A DNA stretch of 64,000 nt from Diaporthe sp. PMI_573 (lineage: Eukaryota; Ascomycota; Sordariomycetes; Diaporthales; Diaporthaceae), in the NCBI GenBank assembly GCA_021399435.1, contig JAJTUP010000002.1:3224001-3288000 (forward strand). Reading direction: 5' to 3'. Made by a program: the position numbers and the translations under genes. Below the pieces are notes generated by a model. That model was not told the origin of the DNA. It was given only the letters and a program-made list of their open reading frames with translations, and did not search any database. Below are positions 56,998-64,000 of the stretch, in pieces (the first letter of the stretch is position 1; each line of letters opens with the position of its first letter).

Positions 56998-59640
56998 ATG
57001 GCTTTCTTGACCGTGCCACACAAGGCCCTCAGGCTCGCCCTAATAGGTCTTACAGCTCTCGGCCACTCGTCTGCTCAGGCACGAGGCGTCACGGCTCGCC
57101 GCCAGGATGCGCCCGCCGACCTTGTTCGCGATCGCCTCAGCATCAATGCGGACTGGCGCTTCGAGCGCTTCGAGAGCAACCCTGACGGCCTCAGTTACGA
57201 CCAGCTGAAGCCATGGATCTTGCCGGCTGCCAACAATTTCATCAGCGACCCAGCGCTTCACACCGAGCCACCCACCGGCCGACCCAGCAATGTCTCATAT
57301 GCCCAGGCCTCCTTCGATGACAGCTCTTGGGAAGCCCTGAATCTACCACATGACTGGGCCGTGAAGGGGCCCTTCTATGAAGGCTCCGACCCGCCAGTTG
57401 GTGGCAACATGGGCCGTCTGCCCATCCAGGGAATCGGCTGGTACCGTCGGACGGTCGACTTCACATCGGCCGACGAGGACAGGACAATCTACCTCGAGGT
57501 TGACGGCGCAATGTCCTACGCAACTGTCTGGCTGAATGGACAGCTCGTTGGTGGTTGGCCCTACGGATACGCTTCTTTCCGTCTGGACCTCAGCCCTTAC
57601 GTCCAGTCCGGAGAGAACCAGCTTGCCATCCGCCTTGACCAGGAGCTCGACTCATCTCGCTGGTATCCTGGCGCCGGTATCTACCGCAATGTGTGGCTGA
57701 CCAAGGTCAACCCTGTCCATGTCGGCCAATGGGGCACCTACATCACCGCAAAGGGTGTCTCTGCCGAGTCGGCCACCCTGGATCTCACGGTCCAGGTCGA
57801 GAACGCCGCGACTGCCGGTGACGCGTCAGAGATCCAAGTCGTTACGGACGTCCATGTCTTGGACTCGGCCACAGGAAAAGCCGGAGAGAAGGTCGGCCAG
57901 TTCCCCAACACCACCGTCAGCGTTGGCGCTGGCAGTATCGAGTCAACAAATGGCTCCATTTCCCTGGAGAATCCGAAACTATGGGGCCCTCGACCATCTC
58001 AGGAGCCAAACCTCCATGTTGCCATCACGCGTCTGTACGCTGACGGTCAAGAAATCGACACGTACGAGACTCGGTTCGGTGTCCGCTCGGTCAGCTACGC
58101 CGGCGATGGGCTGCGCATCAACGGAGAGCGCATCTACCTGCAGGGGGTGTGCCAGCATCATGACCTAGGCTCGATCGGGGCTGCCTTCAATCTTGTCGCA
58201 GCTGAGAGACAATTGCAGCTCCTTCAGGATATGGGTTCAAATGCTATCAGGACATCGCATAACCCGCCAGCACCCGAGATCCTTGACCTCGCTGACAGCT
58301 TGGGCATTGTCGTCCTTGACGAGATCTTTGATACTTGGGCAAGCCACAAGACGGAGAATGATTTCGCGAGTCTGTGGGAAGACTGGTCAGAGCCAGACCT
58401 GCGTGCCTTTGTCCGTCGTGACCGGAATCATGCCTCCGTCTGGGCATGGAGCTACGGTAATGAGATTGCCGAGCAGGGGGAGGGCGCCGCTGGTGCCGCA
58501 GCGGCTCAGCGTCTTGCTGATATTGTCAGGGAAGAGGACTCGACACGTTCGTCTTCGGTGGGCATGAACAACGCGGGCCCCGAGACCCCCTTCGTCTCGG
58601 TTGTGGACCTCATCGGTCTGAACTACCAAGGTGAAGGCAAGGGCAACGGCGGTCCGACATTCGAGAACTTTCGTGGGGAGTTCCCCGACAAGCTGATCTT
58701 CAGCACGGAAAGCTCTTCGGCTGTTAGCTCCAGAGGAACCTACCTATTCCCGGTGACCCCGGCCAACAGCACCATCGTCCTCGCCAATGGCACCGGCGCC
58801 GACCCAGAAACCCGCCAGGTCAGTGCTTACGAGCTGTATGCTGTCCCGTGGGGTGCTTCGCCAGACAAGGTCTTCGATGCGCAGGACAGGTTCCCCTATG
58901 TCGCCGGAGAATTTGTCTGGACGGGCTGGGACTACATCGGTGAGCCAACACCCTACGATGGACAGTCTCGCAGCAGCTACTTCGGAATTATCGACCTGGC
59001 CGGTTTCCCCAAGGATCGCTTCTACTTGTACCAGTCGCGCTGGAACCCGACAGTTCGGAATGCGCACATCCTCCCTCACTGGGACTGGCCAGACCGCGTC
59101 GGTGAGGTCACTCCCGTCCACGTCTTCTCCTCCGGGGATGAAGCCGAGCTGTTCGTGAACGGAGAGTCCCAAGGCCGCCAGACGAAGGCGGGCTATCGTT
59201 TCCGGTGGGACGACGTCGTCTACCAGCCAGGCGAGGTTCACGTCAAGACTTACAAGGATGGGGAAGAGTGGGCAGAGGCCACAGTGCGGACCACCGGAGA
59301 GGCCACGCAGCTGCTTCTGTCGACCTATCAGAACCGCACGACCATCGCCGCCGACGGCAGCGATCTCTCATTTGTGAGTGTTGCTGTGAGCGACGACAAC
59401 GGCGACGTGGTGCACACTGCCGAACCTGCTATTACCTTCTCGGTCACCGGAGGTGAGATTGTGTCGACTGACAATGGCGACCCAACGGATTTCACTCCGT
59501 TCCCCTCCCAGGAGCGAAACGCCTTCAGGGGTCTCGCGCTTGCCATCGTGCGTGCGCCGGCGGGATCTTCTGGAGCCATCACCGTTACCGCTCAGGCGGA
59601 TGGCCTGAAGACGGGCGAGATCACGCTGAATGTTCAGTAG
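56998..59640 (+). CDS. Secreted GH2 beta-galactosidase-like glycoside hydrolase
   Basis: Retaining glycosidase acting on beta-galactosides or related beta-linked sugars. Single exon, 880 residues from ATG 56998, chosen because it opens the signal peptide MAFLTVPHKALRLALIGLTALGHSSAQA; the frame extends upstream to 56839 through the AT repeat, which is unlikely to be coding. Domains in order: GH2 sugar-binding jelly roll (LPHDWAVKGPF, GIGWYRRTVDF, YASFRLDLSPYV, SRWYPGAGIYRNVWL), immunoglobulin-like beta-sandwich, then the TIM barrel. The barrel has NGERIYLQGVCQHHDLG, NAIRTSHNPP, the acid/base Glu in SYGNEIAEQG near residue 488, the nucleophile Glu in FSTESSSA near residue 571, and GEFVWTGWDYIGEP. 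C-terminal beta domains include a DUF4982-like region. Specific substrate is not determinable. Confidence 0.92.
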   Translation: MAFLTVPHKALRLALIGLTALGHSSAQARGVTARRQDAPADLVRDRLSINADWRFERFESNPDGLSYDQLKPWILPAANNFISDPALHTEPPTGRPSNVSYAQASFDDSSWEALNLPHDWAVKGPFYEGSDPPVGGNMGRLPIQGIGWYRRTVDFTSADEDRTIYLEVDGAMSYATVWLNGQLVGGWPYGYASFRLDLSPYVQSGENQLAIRLDQELDSSRWYPGAGIYRNVWLTKVNPVHVGQWGTYITAKGVSAESATLDLTVQVENAATAGDASEIQVVTDVHVLDSATGKAGEKVGQFPNTTVSVGAGSIESTNGSISLENPKLWGPRPSQEPNLHVAITRLYADGQEIDTYETRFGVRSVSYAGDGLRINGERIYLQGVCQHHDLGSIGAAFNLVAAERQLQLLQDMGSNAIRTSHNPPAPEILDLADSLGIVVLDEIFDTWASHKTENDFASLWEDWSEPDLRAFVRRDRNHASVWAWSYGNEIAEQGEGAAGAAAAQRLADIVREEDSTRSSSVGMNNAGPETPFVSVVDLIGLNYQGEGKGNGGPTFENFRGEFPDKLIFSTESSSAVSSRGTYLFPVTPANSTIVLANGTGADPETRQVSAYELYAVPWGASPDKVFDAQDRFPYVAGEFVWTGWDYIGEPTPYDGQSRSSYFGIIDLAGFPKDRFYLYQSRWNPTVRNAHILPHWDWPDRVGEVTPVHVFSSGDEAELFVNGESQGRQTKAGYRFRWDDVVYQPGEVHVKTYKDGEEWAEATVRTTGEATQLLLSTYQNRTTIAADGSDLSFVSVAVSDDNGDVVHTAEPAITFSVTGGEIVSTDNGDPTDFTPFPSQERNAFRGLALAIVRAPAGSSGAITVTAQADGLKTGEITLNVQ

Positions 59641-60369
59641 ACTACGCATTCGAATAGCCCGCAAAATACTCTCAAGTAAGCGGGAGTGGTAGTAATGAAG
59701 TCATTAATGGAAATTCAATCCCTTGTGACAAAAACGTGCTTCAATAATTTGGTGATCCCATTCTCACAGGCCAACTGTTCCGCAGGTGAGGTAAATGTTG
59801 ACTTGCTTGAGCTAATGTGACACAAGCAAACCCATATACATGGCCCGGGGTGCTTGAAATGAATGTTCCAACACAATCTCCTAGTGGTCCTTCATGGGCA
59901 AGTATAATTACACTTTGTCCATTGTCAACAATGATCATGATGGCCATGTCTGTGCCAGTGGCAACACCTTGAGCAGTACTTCCAGGTGATCCACGGCAAT
60001 CCACCTGGTGCACTTACGACATTCCCAACTTGATGTCTAACAATCGGATATAGCAATAGTGCCCATGTCATAACACTTCAGTCTTTTAGCTTTTCTTGTC
60101 CTGCCCAAAGACTGGGCAGCTAGGTGCCATGTTTCAAGAGAAAGTCTTCCGACACGGAACGTTTTCTTGCTCGCTACATGGCCACTGTTTCCGTTCTTGC
60201 CCAAGTTGGATACCTTGCTAGTAATGTGGGGAAAGTGTATCAAGGCACAGCAGTCAAGACAGCATTTTTGGGGTGCTATAGCAAATCTTAGCATCTGCGA
60301 ATTTCACTTGCCACTACGTAAGGTTTATTGGTGAATTAAATAGACCTTATCTCCTACAACCGTTTCTGC
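59641..60369. other. Convergent intergenic region
   Basis: About 730 bp between the GH2 stop and the receptor stop; short open frames only, nothing recognised. Confidence 0.45.
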
Positions 60370-61638
60370 TTATATTGAGTAGCGTGGATCGCGATCGACA
60401 GGTGAATGACTCTGAGAAGTCTCCCCTGACAAGCTCTGATTTGACACAGAGACCTCGATCGTCTTTTGGACCATTATATCCCTCATCGCTTCCATGTCCT
60501 TTCCAGTATGGTTGTTAAGAGGAACCCACTCGGCATTGCTCCGTGATGTAATAATGCAATCGACCTGCGAGTGACTGGTGGAGTGAAATCCCCGAGAATG
60601 CCCCACAGTTCGCCGTTTCGAAGGTTCGTTGCTGTTCCCTGCAACGGTCGAGACGTGGCGCTTCATTGACCTAAATAATGGGCGAAGAGTGGCGAGTGAA
60701 GTCGATATCATGAGAAATGAGCCCTCTGCAGCGTGCGTCATGCAGAGGTAGACTAGAGGGACTGCGTTTGACAAGCGTCAGCCAGACCTGGCCAAAGATA
60801 CAAACACATGGAGGAGACACAACTTACATGATGGGTCCGTAACCAGCAGAGAACCGATTTTGTGGAATATGGAGAATTTGTAAATCGAGATCGCAAAGCC
60901 CACCCAGCTCAGACTCAGCGACGCCGCAACGCCTATGCGAGTCTTCAGCGGCATACTGAGCCGCATCACAAACGGCACCGGGTACAGCGCGAAGAACACA
61001 TCGAGTGCCGTTGAGTACGAGTACACGAAGAAAGACAATTCGACATAAATTTCTGGATCCGAGCATGTCCCTCCCGCAATGCTCCTATCCCACTGGAAGG
61101 GCGTTGGTGTGCACTGGGCAAAGCCCCAGGCCGTCAGTGCGACGACGCTTGCTTGCGATGTCAAGGCAAGCCCCCACAGTAGGATTGCGGTTTTCGTTCC
61201 GTAGTTGAGGATCCGTTTGAGCGTCGTGATGATTGCGAACTTGGGCAAGGTACACATCCAAGGTGTCAAGCCGCTGAGGATTGCGTTCCACATTCCAGCC
61301 TGTACTTTGGTGCGGTCGGATAAGTCCGCATAGTGCTTCCCAACGCCGTACTGGACTGCAACTGAGAGCAGGATACAAAAGATCAGGAGCATCAGGAGGC
61401 AGCCGCCCGTGATGAAATCATCGACGTAGAGACCTCCGCCGAGTCTTGGTGTGTATCGCAGCCGGCAGTAGACCCGCAGCCCAAACACCACTTTGTTCAT
61501 GACCCGTCAGCTTTTTCTGGACCCTAGACTCTTGCTAGTTCGTGCATGGAGAGGGAGCTCACCTGCTGTGACCCCGAACAGCGGCCATGTGGTCCTCAAC
61601 GCCACGAGACCAAGGTCATCGCTCTCCCATACCGACAT
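60370..61638 (-). CDS. PTH11-like integral membrane protein (fungal rhodopsin-domain GPCR-like)
   Basis: Seven-helix plasma-membrane protein of the fungal-specific rhodopsin-like domain family; some members sense plant surfaces. Minus-strand exons 61563..61638, 60828..61490 and 60370..60761 give 376 residues. The first exon covers the N-terminus (MSVWESDDLGLVALRTTWPL) and the junction restores VTAVVFGLRVYCRLRYT. Hallmarks are GGLYVDDFIT before helix 2, a VQYGVGKHY loop, TLPKFAIITTLKRI, AQCTPTPFQWD with GTCSDP (loop cysteines), STALDVFFALYPVP and LKTRIGVAASLSLSW. The third exon adds EGSFLMISTSLATLRPLF, the end of the last helix, and a polar cytoplasmic tail. There is no N-terminal CFEM domain. 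Intron 1 has a GTGAGC donor and CAAAG acceptor; intron 2 has GTAAGT and CGCAG. Confidence 0.88.
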
Positions 61639-63623
61639 TTTGGCCGGAGACGTGCACCGGGAACTTCACAGCTCAGGCGATAAACTGAGGGTGTCCAAAT
61701 GATTGGGGAAAAGGACAGGAGCCGAGACCATGCCAAGGCATGATTCAGGCTCCGTCTTGATTTAAGATAACTCTCTTCTTTTTTTAAAGAGCTGCGCTTG
61801 ACTAGCATCCACAATTCCCCCCCTGACGCTACAGCTTTGCGGAAGTGCAGCCGTGCGGGGACGGTAACTGCTTTGGGACTCTGGAAGCGCATCACGAGGT
61901 GGTGTTGGGAACTGGTTCCTGCGCCCGGGCGTCTGTGGCTTGCAGCCGCCGCACTGTTTTGCCGATTTCTAACGGCCCAAGAGCCTCTGCCACGTGCGTT
62001 TGGAGGCAGACCCGGCGACTGATGGAGGCAGAGGCGCTAATGGCGGTTTGAATATGTTTTGGTGCTTCTTTAGCACGCAGTAGTCCCTGAGACCCTTGGA
62101 TTACCGCTCGATGCCAAAGCCTGGAACGTGCTCCATTCCGTTGGGAAGCCCGGATGCTGTGGGTTTTCAATACCGATCTCGAAGAATTGTTAAGCTCCAG
62201 CCATCTCGACCCATCCAAATCAAGTTAAATGAAAACCTGAGGGAGTTGTGCCGGCTCGTCGAGTCTCATGTTTCTTTATCCTTGTCTAACTGGCTGCCAT
62301 TGACCTCGCAGATCGGAACCTTCCTCGGCGGAGGACATCCCGCAGATCGCCCAGGGCCGGGTGGGTTCAGATAACGACATCACAATACCACCAGCGCATC
62401 ATAAGATCAATAGGAGCAGAGCGGGGCCGGTTGTGCGGGATCAAGTTGCATTTGACATTCGACATGGGACGGACAACACTCACTATAGAGTCTCAAACGC
62501 GAAGATCGAGCGGGTCGTGCTCGGGCACGGTGCATGCTCACGAGTCAAGCACTTTCTGTGGTGAACTTTTGGGCAATCATGCTTTGGGACGTGGCCGACC
62601 ACCGAGAGCGGACGACAGGACGATTCCCGCCGGATTTCACAATAATGGCCGGAAATGGCGGTAGGAGAATAGAAAGAAGTAGGCATTGGTTTTTGTTGCA
62701 GATATCCCATGCCGGCAAACTCACCAGCTTTGTCATGACCTCGAAGCTCAACTTGAAATATTGACCTGTCATCGACTGTGCCCTGAGGTCCATAATCCTG
62801 CTCTGATCCTCGATCAGCATGCGAGAACGCGGCGCAACTGGCCCATGTCCCATACAGATCCCGGGCCATGACACTCGACACAGTATTTCCTATGAGGCTA
62901 TTCTGAAGCCTTGGTGCGTCTGCTCTGACTCCATTATCCTCAGTTCCCATTGCGTGGGCCTCGAGCGGACCTCCTACCCTCCTAGTCGATTCAGGAGCAC
63001 GTTTCCATTTCGAGGGCGCTACGCGAAAGATTGCGTGTCGTGCAGCAGAGACTCGCCCCGCCCTGGTCAATGGAATGCTGAGCGCGAACCAATTATTCTC
63101 TGGCAGGTATCGCAGAGCCAAAGAAATATGCAGAAAAAAATGAAGAAAAAAGGAAAAGAAATTATGGCACCGAGATCTGTCGAGAAAAGTGGCGAGTAGC
63201 ATGCATGCGTATCAAGGGTCGGATACAGTAAACAAGGCTTGCTCGGGTGGCTGCCAACTTACACGACCACGGCATGTGCGTAGTAAACCCCCTGGCAGTG
63301 GTGACGGCTCAACCTGGGACGGCCAATGGGAAAGCCTTCTAGGGGATAATCTGTGACAAAAAATAACACGGTACTACACACGCAAAAGCGATCGCCAATA
63401 CGGCGTAAATACAGGTACCCATATCGTGTGACATAATCTCTATGGGGGTAGCCTTCCATGGGACAACCTCTTATAGGGTGACCTATGGGGTCATTGGGCA
63501 GGAGGCAAGTGAGCCGCAGGGGCTCTATAACGACGTTACGAACTTTCTAGGTATATGGCTGTGTTATAAGTAATAGTATACGCGATTGCTTTCCTCTCCA
63601 TGACGCTCTTCAGCCACACTAGC
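61639..63623. other. Intergenic region with unsupported minus-strand ORFs
   Basis: About 2 kb between the receptor start and the BBE-type gene stop. The longest frame is on the minus strand, 62483-63202 (239 codons); a second minus-strand frame (62545-62874) overlaps it and contains FKLSFEVMTKLVSLPAW, which looks more protein-like. I recognise neither; they could be a decayed gene. Confidence 0.35.
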
Positions 63624-64000
63624 TCATGATTCCAAAGTGTCCTCCCCTCTCAATTCATTTTCCGACTCCATTTGCAGCCTCCCCTGACATTTGAAATCCT
63701 CACTGCTGACACTCTCCTCCTTGAAGCCTACACACTTCCAGCAGTCGAGCAGCGAATCTGGGTCGTACTTGTTCTTAATCTCCAGCAAGCGGTCGTAATT
63801 GGTGCCCCAGTACGATTTCTGCCAGTCTTTCGTGAACATGCTTGACTCGTGAACGTACGCTCCTCCTCCAGGGCCAATGACTTCTTCAGCCAACTCTGAC
63901 GACTTTGTCAAGTTGATCACGGCCTGAAGGCGCTCCTCGTACGTGCTGTTCCAGGTCATCGTGGCACGGCCTCCGTAGATCCACAGGGAGGAGTACCACA
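63624..64000 (-). CDS. BBE-type FAD-linked oxidoreductase, C-terminal part only
   Basis: The frame runs off the right edge; the reading upstream of the first internal Met (63959) continues in frame as WYSSLWIYGGRATMTWN. The sequence GAYVHESSMFTKDWQKSYWG, then NYDRLLEIKNKYDPDSLLDCWKCVGF, is the berberine-bridge-enzyme C-terminal domain found in FAD_binding_4 oxidoreductases of secondary metabolism and AA7-like enzymes. The last about 30 residues are a variable acidic tail. The FAD domain lies outside the window, so covalent-flavin residues cannot be checked. It differs from the gene at 9766, which ends soon after DPNDVFHNP. Confidence 0.85.
   Translation of the reverse strand, partial: WYSSLWIYGGRATMTWNSTYEERLQAVINLTKSSELAEEVIGPGGGAYVHESSMFTKDWQKSYWGTNYDRLLEIKNKYDPDSLLDCWKCVGFKEESVSSEDFKCQGRLQMESENELRGEDTLES

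Overview
The window is nuclear DNA of a filamentous ascomycete (Pezizomycotina, most likely a Sordariomycete). Genes are split by short introns (about 50-200 nt) with GTRAGT-type donors and CTRAC-like branch points, gene spacing is wide, and many products are secreted enzymes typical of plant-associated or saprotrophic fungi. Where I give exon joins, they were derived by hand from frame continuity, splice signals and protein-family conservation; most sum exactly to an open frame.

Left part (1-24.5 kb): a 5'-truncated heme-thiolate peroxidase, a GMC oxidoreductase, a GH74 xyloglucanase, an AA7-type bicovalent flavo-oxidase, an unknown disordered protein, a PL1 pectin lyase, a class 3 lipase whose first exon I could not find, a putative secreted protein, and a class III alcohol dehydrogenase (glutathione-dependent formaldehyde dehydrogenase). 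Most of these act outside the cell on plant polymers or lignocellulose-derived sugars and alcohols.

Middle (24.5-44 kb): a 4-kb gene-free stretch with a strong G-quadruplex motif, a 71-residue AN1 zinc-finger protein, then housekeeping genes: a DUF676 lipid hydrolase with a membrane anchor, a REX3-type 3'-5' exonuclease, and a divergent pair for two mitochondrial inner-membrane proteins (prohibitin-1 and QCR8). A Baeyer-Villiger monooxygenase and a LovD/EstB-like serine hydrolase follow, divergently transcribed, which suggests ketone-to-ester-to-alcohol chemistry.

Right part (44-64 kb): an AA11-like LPMO with a repetitive Gly/Ser linker, a large RG-rich unknown protein, a CYTH-domain triphosphatase-like protein with a likely mitochondrial presequence, and divergent from it a viperin-like radical SAM gene. 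Viperins make the antiviral nucleotide ddhCTP. This copy keeps the CxxxCxxC cluster motif, an N-terminal membrane helix and the C-terminal tryptophan, but its reading frame is broken by an apparent one-base deletion near 55512-55520. A secreted GH2 beta-galactosidase-like enzyme, a PTH11-like seven-helix receptor and the C-terminal end of a BBE-type flavoprotein close the window.

The viperin locus (53-56 kb) is the most interesting item. Next come the BVMO/hydrolase pair, the T-run/A-run junction tracts, the minisatellite-bearing LPMO, and two genes whose stop codon lies inside a consensus splice donor.
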